64,000 nt of DNA from Streptomyces sp. NBC_01478 (lineage in GTDB: Bacteria > Actinomycetota > Actinomycetes > Streptomycetales > Streptomycetaceae), in assembly GCF_036227225.1 (NCBI RefSeq), contig NZ_CP109444.1, positions 558,001 through 622,000 of the forward strand, written 5' to 3'. The notes beneath the pieces were generated by a model, which worked only from the letters and a program-made list of their open reading frames with translations, was not told the DNA's origin and did no database searches. The translations under genes were made by a program, and so were the position numbers. Shown here one piece after another: positions 50,829-59,462 of this stretch (its first letter is position 1; each line of letters starts with the position of its first letter).

Positions 50829-51782
50829 TCAGACTCCCGGGTCGGCTGTGATCGGGCCGGGCCGCAGCCCCCGCGCGGCCTCCAACTGTGCCGCGAAGGA
50901 CAGCCCCAGGAAGAGGGCGATGGAGGTCAGGTAGGCCCAGAGCAACAGGGACATGAAGGCGCTGAGCGGGCCGTAGACCGCGTCGAAGGACCCGCTGATC
51001 TCCAGGTACAGGCTCAGCAGCCAGGTCAGGGCCGTCCACAGCACGAGGTAGACGGCGGCGCCGAAGGCCAGCCAGGTGTAACCGGGCTGGCGGCGCCGGG
51101 GGGAACGGCGGAAGATCGCGCTGGCCGAGAAGAGGGCGAGCAGCAGGCCGAAGGGCCACCGCAGGATCTCGCAGGCGGTCCTGGCGTCACCGTCGAGGTG
51201 GTACACCGTCGCCGCCGCGGCGGCCAGGTCGCCGCCGGCCACCATCACGACGAAGCCGAGTCCGAGCGGGATCCCGGCGCTCAGCGACATCACCAGCCCG
51301 CGCAGATACTTCAGGTGGAAGGGGCGGTCGCGTTCGTTTCCGTAGATCCGGTTGGCACCGCGTTCGATCTGGCACATCGCGGTGGTGACGTTGACCAGGG
51401 AGAAGAGCAGGCCGAACCAGAGGGCGATCTGGTCGCCGTCGCCCGCGCTGTGACGGCCGCGGTCCAGCGCGTCGTCGACGACGTCGGCGCTGGGGCCCTG
51501 CGCGATGCGGTGGATGGTCAGTTCGGCGAGTCTGCCGATGTTCTCCGTGTGCAGCGCGGTGGACAGTCCGACGAAGGCGATGGCCAGCGGGATCACCGCC
51601 AGCACCGTCTGCAGGGCGAGCGCGCGGGAATGGCTGAAGCCGTCGGCGTAGCGGAACCGGACGAACGAGTCACGGAGCAGCGGCCAGCGACCGTAGCGGC
51701 GCAGCGACGCCAGGGCCTCGTCGGCCGAGAGGTCGTCGCCGGTCATGTCGCGGGTCTCGGGGACCTTGGTGACGGTGCCCAT
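50829..51782 (-). CDS. YihY/BrkB-family inner-membrane protein
   Basis: 317 residues, ATG abutting the kinase stop (TGAATG). Conserved opening (FRYADGFSHSRALALQTVLA), ALWFGLLFSLVNVTTAMCQI, then NRIYGNERDRPFHLKYLRGL, and a late YGPLSAFMSLLLWAYLTSIA. Six helices. YihY proteins have no proven activity; lipid transport or flipping has been proposed. The operon context with a lipid kinase and two phosphatase domains fits a lipid role. Confidence 0.9.
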   Translation of the reverse strand: MGTVTKVPETRDMTGDDLSADEALASLRRYGRWPLLRDSFVRFRYADGFSHSRALALQTVLAVIPLAIAFVGLSTALHTENIGRLAELTIHRIAQGPSADVVDDALDRGRHSAGDGDQIALWFGLLFSLVNVTTAMCQIERGANRIYGNERDRPFHLKYLRGLVMSLSAGIPLGLGFVVMVAGGDLAAAAATVYHLDGDARTACEILRWPFGLLLALFSASAIFRRSPRRRQPGYTWLAFGAAVYLVLWTALTWLLSLYLEISGSFDAVYGPLSAFMSLLLWAYLTSIALFLGLSFAAQLEAARGLRPGPITADPGV

Positions 51783-53531
51783 TCACTTCTCCCGGGCGGG
51801 CAGCAGCACGGTCAGCGCGCCGGGGCTGACCTCGGCGGTGAGACTCCGGCCGTGGGACACCGGGTCGCCGTCGAGTTCACGCGACTGCGGTACGGCGAAG
51901 GTGAGTTCGGCCCGCCGGAAGGTGCGGAACTCCACCGGTACGCCCTTCGTGCCGGTGCCGTCGGGGGCGAGGGTGTCCAGGGTCGAGGGCCGCTCGCTTC
52001 GCCCGCGGCCGCGTATCAGGGTGCCCAGGGCGCTCAGCCAACCGGCGGGGCCGCGCGGGTCGAGGATAAGCAGGTCGAGCAGTCCGTCGTCGGGGCGGGC
52101 CGCCGGGAGCAGCGTGAGACCGCCTTGTACGGTGCCGACGTTGGCGAGGAGCACCATGCGGGCCGTACGGTGCAGGACGGGCCCGTCGTCGAGACGGACC
52201 GTCAGCCGCATGCGAGGTGTGCGCAGCGTGCCGACGGTGGCGAGTACGTACGCGAGCCAGCCGACGGCGGACTTGGCGCGGGCGTCGGTATGTTCCAGCA
52301 TCGCGGCGTCGAGCCCGGCCCCGGACATCGCGGCGAAGTGGGTGGGGGCGAGACCGTCTCCCGCGATACGGCCGAGGTCGAGGCGGTGCGGAGCTCCGGA
52401 CAGCGCGGCGTCGAGCGCGCCGGCGGGGGTGAGCGGCAGGCCGAGATTGCGGGCCAGCAGGTTCCCGGTGCCGCAGGGCACCACGACGAGCGGTACGCCG
52501 GTGCCGGCCAGGGCGTCGGCGACCGCCCTGATGGTTCCGTCGCCGCCGCAGACCACGACCAGTTTCGCTCCGCCACGGACCGCGCCGGCGGCCTGACCGG
52601 TGCCTGGGTCGTCGGCCGTGGTCTCGGTGAACTCCGGTGCGCGGTGGCCGTGTTGTTCGAGGACGCGGCGCAGTTTCTCCCGATCGGCCTCGCCGGTCAC
52701 CGTGGGGTTGAAGATCACGGCGGTGCTGCCGGGCTCGCGGTCCTCGACCCCGGCTTTCGCGTCGGTGAGTGCGGTGCGCGGCGAGGGGACGGCGACCACG
52801 GCCCCGTCGGTGAACAGGGCACGGCCGACGATCAACAGGGACAAGGCACCGTTGGCCATTCCGCCGATCACATCAGTGGGGTGGTGCATGCCCCGGTAGA
52901 GCCGGGAGACACCGACGACCACCGGTAGGAGGAACAGCAGCCCGGCCAGCGGCCACCGCCACGGCCTGCGCACCCGGGACAACACGAGCACCGCGAGCCC
53001 GGCGTACAGCGCGGTGGCCGCGCCGGTGTGGCCTGAGGTGTAACTGGACGTCGGCGGGGAGGCGTCGAGGCGGTGCACATGCGGGCGGGTCCGGTCCACC
53101 GACTCGGTGACGGCCAGGAACACCAGTGCCTGGAGCGAGACGGCGAAGGTGAGGAAGACCGCCTGACGCCACATCGGCAGCCGGGGTACGAGCAACAGCG
53201 CCACGCAACTCACCAAGGTGACGGCGATGACCGTGAGCGTGTTGCCCGCCTCGGAGCCGAGGTACGACAGGGTGGTGAGCGGGCCCGTACGGATCCGCTC
53301 GAACCCCTCGTTGACGTGATCCTCGACCGTCAACGGCCACACGTTCCGGGCGGGGCCCGTGATCAGAAGCCCGAAGCCCACCAGCAGAGCGGCCTGACAG
53401 ACGGTCAGTACACCGATGCGCGCCGCGGCACGCCCGGTACCGCGGGGCAGAACAGGCGAACCGCCCGGCCCTACCACCTCAGGTTCTTCCCCAGCCGCTC
53501 CAACTGCTCTTCCCGGCACGGCGGTCGACAT
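51783..53531 (-). CDS. PAP2 phosphatase fused to a diacylglycerol-kinase domain
   Basis: 582 residues from MSTAVPGRAV, six bases after GGGAG; the open frame extends far upstream but without coding character. N-terminal half: PAP2 with VDRTRPHVHRL, YTSGHTGAATALYAG and SRLYRGMHHPTDV. C-terminal half (~285-582): lipid-kinase domain with VIFNPTVTG, VVVCGGDGTIRAVADALAG and VVPCGTGNLLARNLGLPLT. Phosphatase and kinase in one chain could cycle a lipid between phosphorylated and free forms. Leads the operon with YihY and another PAP2. Confidence 0.9.
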   Translation of the reverse strand: MSTAVPGRAVGAAGEEPEVVGPGGSPVLPRGTGRAAARIGVLTVCQAALLVGFGLLITGPARNVWPLTVEDHVNEGFERIRTGPLTTLSYLGSEAGNTLTVIAVTLVSCVALLLVPRLPMWRQAVFLTFAVSLQALVFLAVTESVDRTRPHVHRLDASPPTSSYTSGHTGAATALYAGLAVLVLSRVRRPWRWPLAGLLFLLPVVVGVSRLYRGMHHPTDVIGGMANGALSLLIVGRALFTDGAVVAVPSPRTALTDAKAGVEDREPGSTAVIFNPTVTGEADREKLRRVLEQHGHRAPEFTETTADDPGTGQAAGAVRGGAKLVVVCGGDGTIRAVADALAGTGVPLVVVPCGTGNLLARNLGLPLTPAGALDAALSGAPHRLDLGRIAGDGLAPTHFAAMSGAGLDAAMLEHTDARAKSAVGWLAYVLATVGTLRTPRMRLTVRLDDGPVLHRTARMVLLANVGTVQGGLTLLPAARPDDGLLDLLILDPRGPAGWLSALGTLIRGRGRSERPSTLDTLAPDGTGTKGVPVEFRTFRRAELTFAVPQSRELDGDPVSHGRSLTAEVSPGALTVLLPAREK

Positions 53532-54264
53532 CGGCGCTCCCACGGGTCGGCGCCTCGCGGCGGTCCACAACCGGGCAACGTTCACACCCGATCCATCGCC
53601 ATCTGCCCCCAAAGCCGAGACCCAGACACCCCCTTCACGCAGGAATCCACGAGCCCATACCCCCGACGCGCACAGAAGATGCCGACGGGGCGTGCGCCGA
53701 CGGACACGGCCGTCCCACGCTGCCGCAGTTCCACCAGGGCGCAACAACCGCATCCAGACGATGAACGCGCCGCCGGCAGCCCGGCGGACAACACGCCCGC
53801 CGCACCCCCTTCGCCACCACCTGCGGACGCCAAACCCTTCATGACCGAAACAGCACCGGGCTGAGCGGCCCGGCCTGCGGGAGCTCGCCGTCCGCCCGCG
53901 GCGCACGCGATCGAATTGCTGACGTGAGATCGGCCGTCGGCTTGCCGTGCCGCGCGCTCCAGTCGGCCCCCGTGACCCTCCCACCACGCCTGATCCCCTT
54001 GCGGCAAGTTGTCCTTGCCTCGCACTTCGACTGTGGTGTCGCCGCGGCGAACCGAGATCGGGGCCCGTGTGTCCGCCGACCTGCAAGCCGAAGAGTGGAT
54101 GACGCCCGAGCGCTACGCCCCGCTTGGACGACGGCACCCGCCGCATCGTCGCCGACCACGCCGCACCCGGACTGCCGCTGTGGCTCTTCCGCCCCGCCCC
54201 CGGCGCCCCGCAGCGCACGCAGGACGACGGACACCTTGCGTCTAGGACCAAGCCACACGCCCCA
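53532..54264. other. Intergenic stretch with no supported gene
   Basis: Upstream of the PAP2-kinase operon and before the inverted-repeat region. The phrase ADLQAEEWMTPERYAPL (plus, ~54070-54120) looks protein-like but has no family I recognise. Otherwise non-coding in appearance. Confidence 0.4.
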
Positions 54265-54345
54265 CCACCGAGCGTGACGTCGCGTCAGCAAGCCGAACCA
54301 GCGCACCACTCACCTTTGAAGACTCCGGAAAGCGGGCGCGTCTCC
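54265..54345 (-). repeat. Left copy of an ~80-bp inverted repeat flanking the lysin gene
   Basis: On the minus strand this reads GGAGTCTTCAAAGGTGAGTGG...GACGCGACGTCACGCTCGGTGG. About 85% of positions match the plus strand at 56370-56435. The two copies enclose 54426-56018. Confidence 0.7.
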
Positions 54346-54425
54346 GCCGCGACGAGCGAGTGCGGGACGAACGAACCGTCGCGGTCACCCCGCCCCGCAC
54401 ACTCGCCACCGGAGGGGCTCGACGG

Positions 54426-56018
54426 TCAACTGCCGACGAGCATCTGCCAGGTCTGCGGTCCCACCTGGCCGTCCACGCCCAAGCCGTGCGCGGACTGGAA
54501 AGCCCGGGCGGCAGTGTCGGAGCCGGAGCCGAAGCTGCCGTCCACAGCAAGGCCGTAGCCGAACTTGTTCAGTTCCACCTGGGCGGCCCGGACAGCATCA
54601 CCGCTGGAACCCAACTGAACCTGGACGATCAACGCCGACCAGGTCTGCGGGCCAATCTGACCGTCCACGCCCAAGCCTTGCGCGGACTGGAAGCTCTTGG
54701 CCGCAGCGAGAGTGGCCGGCCCGAACTGACCGTCGGCGCTGATCGAGGCACCGTGATAGCGCAGCAGGTACTGCGCGGCGAGCACATTGTTGCCGGTGTC
54801 GCCGTAGATGACGTTCGGCCAGGGTGGCGCGACGGTGCCACCGCCCGAGGCGCCGTTCCCGGTACCCACGAGCATCTGCCAGGTCTGCGGTCCCACTTGG
54901 CCGTCTACGCCGAGGCCGTGCGCGGACTGGAAAGCCCGGGCGGCGGTTTCGGTGCCGGAGCCGAAGCTGCCGTCGACAGTGAGGCCGTAGCCGAACCGGT
55001 TCAGCTCCACCTGGGCGGCCCGCACCGCGTCGCCGCTTGAGCCCACCTGGACCTGGACGATCAGCGCCGACCATGTCTGCGGCCCAATCTGGCCGTCCAC
55101 CCCGAGGCCGTGCGCGGACTGGAAGCTCTTGGCCGCAGCGAGAGTGGCCGGCCCGAACTGGCCGTCGGCGGTGATCGAGGCACCGTAGTAGCGCAGAAGA
55201 TACTGCGCCGCCTGCACGCTGGGCCCCGTCATGCCGTCGGTGATGTTCGGCCAGGACGGCAGGATGACACCGCCACCGCCGCCGCCCGTGCCACCCCACT
55301 GCCCGAAGTCGGCGGCCATCGCCTGGTCGAGGTCCGCGTCATGCCCGGCGACCGCGATGCCGTTCTGGACCTGCCGCAACTGCGCGCGGCTGTCCCAGCT
55401 CCCGCCGGACCACGCGTACGTCTGCCAGCCCCAGGTTATCTTCCCGTTGTCGAAGAGCTCCTCGATCACGTGGTAGCCGCCGTACGCACCGGTCCGAGAC
55501 CGGCCGATCACCGAGGCGATGCCGTCGAAGTAGGAGTTGAGCGCGGAATACATCGAGGGCTGAAGGTCGAAGTCGACGCTGAAGTAGATCGGCCGCGACG
55601 ACGGCATCCCGTTGGCCAGCGCTTGCCGCTGCGCCTCAGTGGCATGCCCGGCCCCCTGGGCGTAGGGATCGGCGGGGACGCCGCTCTGCCAGTCCTGCAG
55701 CCCGTCGGACTCCCAGTTGGAGACGATGCCCAGACCCGCCGCGGTCAGGGCCTGAGCCTCGGACAGGGTGAGGACCTTCGGGTTCGGCAGCCAACTGAGG
55801 TAACGGCACGCGAAGCCGTAGCCCGCCGCGGCGACCGAACCGGCGGTGAGCGACGCGTCGGAATAGTCGATCCCGTAGCCGGTCACCGCGGACGACGCGG
55901 ACGACGCGGACGCCGACTGGGCTAAGCCGATGCCGGTCGCTGTGGCCACCGCGGCGCCGCCGGCGAGGGTGAGCAGCCTGCGTCGAGACAATCGACGGCT
56001 GGAGTCATACAGGTTCAT
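54426..56018 (-). CDS. Secreted DUF1906 glycoside-hydrolase-like protein with four peptidoglycan-binding repeats
   Basis: 530 residues. Twin-arginine-type signal (SRRRLLTLAGGAAVATATG). Residues ~45-250: DUF1906 domain, a GH25-like barrel, with GYGIDYSDASL, CRYLSWLPNPKVLTLSEAQA, then RPIYFSVDFDLQP, then YHVIEELFDNGKITWGWQTY and DADLDQAMAADFGQWGG. Then a glycine linker and four PG_binding_1 repeats arranged as two near-identical pairs; FQSAHGLGVDGQ recurs, once as FQSAQGLGVDGQ. Likely a cell-wall lytic or wall-bound protein. It sits between two inverted repeats. Confidence 0.88.
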   Translation of the reverse strand: MNLYDSSRRLSRRRLLTLAGGAAVATATGIGLAQSASASSASSAVTGYGIDYSDASLTAGSVAAAGYGFACRYLSWLPNPKVLTLSEAQALTAAGLGIVSNWESDGLQDWQSGVPADPYAQGAGHATEAQRQALANGMPSSRPIYFSVDFDLQPSMYSALNSYFDGIASVIGRSRTGAYGGYHVIEELFDNGKITWGWQTYAWSGGSWDSRAQLRQVQNGIAVAGHDADLDQAMAADFGQWGGTGGGGGGVILPSWPNITDGMTGPSVQAAQYLLRYYGASITADGQFGPATLAAAKSFQSAHGLGVDGQIGPQTWSALIVQVQVGSSGDAVRAAQVELNRFGYGLTVDGSFGSGTETAARAFQSAHGLGVDGQVGPQTWQMLVGTGNGASGGGTVAPPWPNVIYGDTGNNVLAAQYLLRYHGASISADGQFGPATLAAAKSFQSAQGLGVDGQIGPQTWSALIVQVQLGSSGDAVRAAQVELNKFGYGLAVDGSFGSGSDTAARAFQSAHGLGVDGQVGPQTWQMLVGS

Positions 56019-56369
56019 GACACGTTCCAATCCTTGACGTCTGGTGCGGTGAGCAACGCGGGAGCCGCTGGGCGACGCGGCATTCGAGTCCTGCCGGAGC
56101 CGACTGTCCAGCGTTTGGGCGGTGCCAGTCGGAAGCAGCGCTGCAGGTGATCTTTGGACCCCGGTCCGGCCCGTGTCCACAGCGCGTCGGAATCTGGTGG
56201 AATTGCGGGACGACACCGGCACTGACCTGCCGGGATCCACAGCAGCGTGACGGTTGAGCGGGACAGTTTCGGCGCGCCCGCCGAACAGAGCGGCTGCGCG
56301 AGTGCCGGCCCAGGGCTCGGCCGCGGGGGCGCCGGTGCTGTGGAAGCAGCGGAAAGCCGCCCAGAACTC

Positions 56370-56435
56370 TCCGGGGTCTTCAAGGTGAGCGGTACGCCGG
56401 CTCGGCTCGCTGACGCGACGTCACACTCGGTGGCT
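56370..56435 (+). repeat. Right copy of the inverted repeat flanking the lysin gene
   Basis: Contains GGGGTCTTCAAGGTGAGCGG and GACGCGACGTCACACTCGGTGG. Inverted relative to 54265-54345. Translation of either copy gives LADATS, a phrase I believe recurs in Streptomyces as a repeat, but I cannot verify copies elsewhere. Confidence 0.7.
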
Positions 56436-56588
56436 GGTCGAGCGGCTTGGGCACTGGACCCGAGGTGCCCGTAGTCCTGCGTGAGGACACGCCCATGCTT
56501 ACCGGAGTTGACGCCGACGGGATGACGCCGAACGGCTCCCTGATCGACGGGATCGTCCGGGAGGGGGTCCTGGTAGAAGCTGTCCGCA

Positions 56589-56751
56589 GGGCAGCAGGCC
56601 GTCAACCTCTCTCACGCCAGGATCCGTGCCCTCGGCGAACAGACCATGGCCACCCTCAAGACCTGGCGCCTCCTGCGCAACTCCGGTGCAGCACCACCCG
56701 CATCAGCGCCCTCGTCCAAGCCGTCCTCAGCCCCCACCTCAACACCTCAGA
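56589..56751 (+). mobile_element. DDE transposase C-terminal relic (IS5-like)
   Basis: Two frames in succession give VNLSHARIRALGEQTMATL, then KTWRLL, and RCSTTRISALVQAVLSPHLN. These join into the C-terminal end of a Streptomyces IS5/DDE_Tnp_4 transposase. The rest is missing. Confidence 0.6.
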
Positions 56752-56786
56752 CTGGGGCTGGGGCTGGGGCTGGGGCTGGGGCTGGG
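56752..56786 (+). repeat. CTGGGG hexanucleotide tandem repeat
   Basis: Five full CTGGGG units plus CTGGG in 35 bp, followed by AAAAG. Six GGG/GGGG runs with 2-base spacers can form G-quadruplexes on the plus strand. Confidence 0.9.
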
Positions 56787-56869
56787 AAAAGCGCGCTGCA
56801 CCCGTTCGAAGTTCCGCGGCGCGGTCCGGCCCACCGCGGGCAGGGCAGGTGGCAGTTCGTCAGGGTTGG

Positions 56870-57622
56870 TCAGACCTGGACCAGTCCGCCGTCGACGAAG
56901 TGCTCGGCGCCGGTGATGAAGGAGCTTTCGGGTCCGGCGAGAAAGGCGGCGAGTGCGGCAACCTCTTCGGGGCGGCCCATGCGGCGCAACGGGATGTCCG
57001 CGGCCAGCACGCCGTGGAAGTCCTGCGCGCTCTGGCCGAGTCGGTCGGCTATACGGTCGATGGCGGGGGTGGCGATGGGGCCGGGCGTGATGACGTTGAC
57101 GCGGATGCCACGTGGGGCCAGTTCCGCGGCCCAGGTCCGGCCCAAGCTGCGTACGGCGGCCTTGGAGGCGGCGTATACGCCCATCCGGTCGGCGCCCTGG
57201 TGGATGGTGGAGGACGCCAGCAGGATCACCGAGGCGGGCTCGGCGAGGAGAGGCAGTGACTTCTGCACGGTCAGCAGGCTGCCTTTGGTGTTGACGCCGA
57301 AGACGAAGTCGAACTGCTCCTCCGTGACGTCCTGGAGGCGGGCGCCGTCGCCCAGGCCGGCGTTGGCCACGACGGCGTCGAGCCGGTGCCCGTCGGCGCG
57401 GATGACGTCCATGACGCGGTCGAGGTCGGCGGCGCGGGAGACATCGGCGGGTACGGCGACCGCATCGGGACCGATGGCCTGCGCTGCGGCTTCGAGTTCG
57501 TCCTTGCGGCGGCCGGTCAGGTAGACGCGGGCGCCGTCGTCGGCGAAGCGCTGGGCTATGGCCCGGCCGATTCCGCTGGAGGCTCCGGTGACGAGGGCGG
57601 TCTTTCCGTTCATGGAGGGCAT
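56870..57622 (-). CDS. Short-chain dehydrogenase/reductase
   Basis: 250 residues, classical SDR. Cofactor site ALVTGASSGIGRAIAQRFAD, NAG motif VVANAGLGD, catalytic serine in ILLASSTIHQG, and Y-x3-K in VYAASKAAVRSLG. The basic residues after the second strand (TGRRKDEL) favour NADPH. C-terminus ITGAEHFVDGGLVQV. Divergent from a TetR gene with a large palindrome between them, so probably repressed by that regulator. Substrate unknown. Confidence 0.92.
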   Translation of the reverse strand: MPSMNGKTALVTGASSGIGRAIAQRFADDGARVYLTGRRKDELEAAAQAIGPDAVAVPADVSRAADLDRVMDVIRADGHRLDAVVANAGLGDGARLQDVTEEQFDFVFGVNTKGSLLTVQKSLPLLAEPASVILLASSTIHQGADRMGVYAASKAAVRSLGRTWAAELAPRGIRVNVITPGPIATPAIDRIADRLGQSAQDFHGVLAADIPLRRMGRPEEVAALAAFLAGPESSFITGAEHFVDGGLVQV

Positions 57623-57693
57623 GGCACTGATCCTTTCGAGAGGGCAACGGCGTTTGCGCTGCTCGCAGCCATGGCCGGGACAGTCGATCGACT

Positions 57694-57746
57694 TTCTTGA
57701 CCGCCTCGTCCAGAACGTACTCGGTTCTGGACGAGACAGTCAAGAA
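57694..57746. promoter_or_regulatory. Nested palindromic operator between SDR and TetR genes
   Basis: CTCGTCCAGAAC (57705-57716) and GTTCTGGACGAG (57724-57735) form a perfect 12-bp inverted repeat with 7-base spacing. It is bracketed by TTCTTGAC (57694-57701) and GTCAAGAA (57739-57746). Likely binding sites for the adjacent TetR protein. Confidence 0.7.
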
Positions 57747-57762
57747 TTGCTACCGTTCGACC

Positions 57763-58353
57763 ATGGGACGACCCCGAAACTTCGATGAGAGCGAGGTCCT
57801 GCGCGCCGCCAGGGACCAGTTCTGGTCGACCGGATACGCGGCCGCGCGGGTGGACGACATCGCCGCCGCCACCGGCCTGGGCAAGGGCAGCCTCTACGGC
57901 GCTTTCGGCGACAAGCACCAGTTGTTCCTGCGCACCTACGCCGACTACTGCGCCGGGCTGGTCGAGGCCGTGCGCCGGGCGCTCGACGGCCCGGACGCCG
58001 ACGCGTACGAACGGCTGCGCGCGCATGTGATGAAGGTGGCCGAGGCCACCGCCGCGGACGTCAGCCGACGGGGCTGCCTGCTCGCCAAGGGCGCCGCCGA
58101 GCTGTCGGAACAGGACCCGGCCGTCGCGGCGACGGCCGGCCGGACGTTCGCGGCCATCGAGGAACTGCTCACCTCCTGCGTCGCGGGAGCGCAACGCGCG
58201 GGTGCTATCGCGCCGGACGCGGACCCGGCCCGGCTCGCCGGGCTCCTGCTGGCCGTGCTGCGCGGCATCGAAGCGCTGGGCAAGGGCGGCGGTAGCCCCG
58301 ACTCACTTCGGGCGATCGCCGAAACGGCCCTGGCGGTCCTGCCACGGCCGTAG
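57763..58353 (+). CDS. TetR-family transcriptional regulator
   Basis: 196 residues from MGRPRNFDES. Helix-turn-helix VDDIAAATGLGKGSLYGAFG with KHQLFLRTYADYC following. The C-terminal ligand domain contains CLLAKGAAELSEQDPAVAAT. Divergent partner of the SDR gene. Such pairs usually respond to the enzyme's substrate or a related electrophile. Confidence 0.92.
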   Translation: MGRPRNFDESEVLRAARDQFWSTGYAAARVDDIAAATGLGKGSLYGAFGDKHQLFLRTYADYCAGLVEAVRRALDGPDADAYERLRAHVMKVAEATAADVSRRGCLLAKGAAELSEQDPAVAATAGRTFAAIEELLTSCVAGAQRAGAIAPDADPARLAGLLLAVLRGIEALGKGGGSPDSLRAIAETALAVLPRP

Positions 58354-58499
58354 AACGACCGGGACCCGACAGGAAGGCGCAGGGCGGCCTTGGCCCCACC
58401 CGCGCCGCAGGGTCGAACTGGACAGACCGATCCCGGTGTCGGCGATTTCCTCGGGCTCCCACAAGGGGATCGGCCGGTCCTCGGGCGTCCTCGTGTGCC

Positions 58500-59462
58500 T
58501 CATTTGATCGCCACCGCCGAGACCGGGGATCCGACCGCGCCGGTGATCGGCAGCGGTGTGGCGGCGAGCAAGAACTCGTAGCGGTGGTCGGCGGCGCAGT
58601 CGGCGGCCAGGGCGTCGAGGTCGAAGATCTCGCCGAAGGCCAGACCCATGTGGACGAGGGCGACCAGATGCAGCGGTTGCAGGGCGTCGATCTCGTTCGG
58701 GCGCACCTCCACGCCCCAGGTGTCGGTCGCGACGGCGGCGATCTCCCGCTCGTACAGCCAGGGCGCCGTGTGCAGGGACAGTCCCGGTGCCGGTCCGCCC
58801 GCGTAGTCACCCCACTCACCGCGCCGTGCGGTCAACTGCCCGGTGCGGACCAGCAGGGCGTCCCCCGGGCGCACGGCGGAGCCCTGTGCCGAGAGCGCGT
58901 GTTCGAGATCGTCGACGGTGATCGGGTAGCCCGGATCCAGACTGCCGACGCCGAAGTGGGCGGGCAGGTCCACCAGCACCCCGCGCAGCACCAGGCGGTC
59001 GCTCCAGTGCTGGATGCCGTTGCGTGCCGCACCGCGCGAGGTGTGCTCGGCCGCGCTGTAGCCGTTCCACATCCGGCCCTTGTAGAAGATGTGCGAGAGC
59101 GCGTCCCACTGCGTGCCGCACTGGGTGCCCATGACGACCAGGTCGTCGGCGAAGCCGAATCCGCCGGCGGGCCCGAGGGCGGACAGCACCTCGTCCTGGG
59201 TTCCGGCGAGGTGGTCGGTGCCGGTCGCGGTGGCGATCAGATGGGGATTGGTGCGCAGTCCGCCGGGCTGCGGCCCGTTCTGGTCGTAAGGCAGCGTCAG
59301 TGAGACGACCTTGCCGTCGCGGACCAGCGCGGCGGCGGCGCGAACCTGTTCGGCGCCGACGAGGTTCAGCGCGCCGAACTGGTCGTCCTCGCCCCAGCGG
59401 CCCCAGCGGCTCAGCCGGGCGATGTACTCGTCGAGGACCTCCGTCGAGCCCACCGGGCTCAC
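58500..59462 (-). CDS. Cyclase-family (kynurenine-formamidase-like) hydrolase
   Basis: 320 residues; GTG overlapping the upstream stop by 4 bp. Family features: NLVGAEQVRAAAALVRDGKV, VVSLTLPYD, and the metal region VMGTQCGTQWDALSH in place of the usual HxGTHxDxPxH. So two expected histidines are glutamines, as in one subfamily I recall. Later SLHTAPWLYEREIAAVATDT and GLAFGEIFDLDALAADC. Second gene of the TetR-controlled pair with an alpha/beta hydrolase. Probably ring-opening or lactone chemistry in an aromatic catabolic route (inference). Confidence 0.88.
   Translation of the reverse strand: MSPVGSTEVLDEYIARLSRWGRWGEDDQFGALNLVGAEQVRAAAALVRDGKVVSLTLPYDQNGPQPGGLRTNPHLIATATGTDHLAGTQDEVLSALGPAGGFGFADDLVVMGTQCGTQWDALSHIFYKGRMWNGYSAAEHTSRGAARNGIQHWSDRLVLRGVLVDLPAHFGVGSLDPGYPITVDDLEHALSAQGSAVRPGDALLVRTGQLTARRGEWGDYAGGPAPGLSLHTAPWLYEREIAAVATDTWGVEVRPNEIDALQPLHLVALVHMGLAFGEIFDLDALAADCAADHRYEFLLAATPLPITGAVGSPVSAVAIK

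Noticed and set aside
49680..52928. 1082-residue plus-strand open frame opposite the PAP2/YihY/kinase operon
   Set aside because: Antisense to three well-supported genes, low-complexity Gln/Arg/Gly sequence, no domains.
56026..56056. Additional SigK-type promoter (CCAATCC at ~56028)
   Set aside because: No CGGATT-like box 16 bp downstream; single box by chance.
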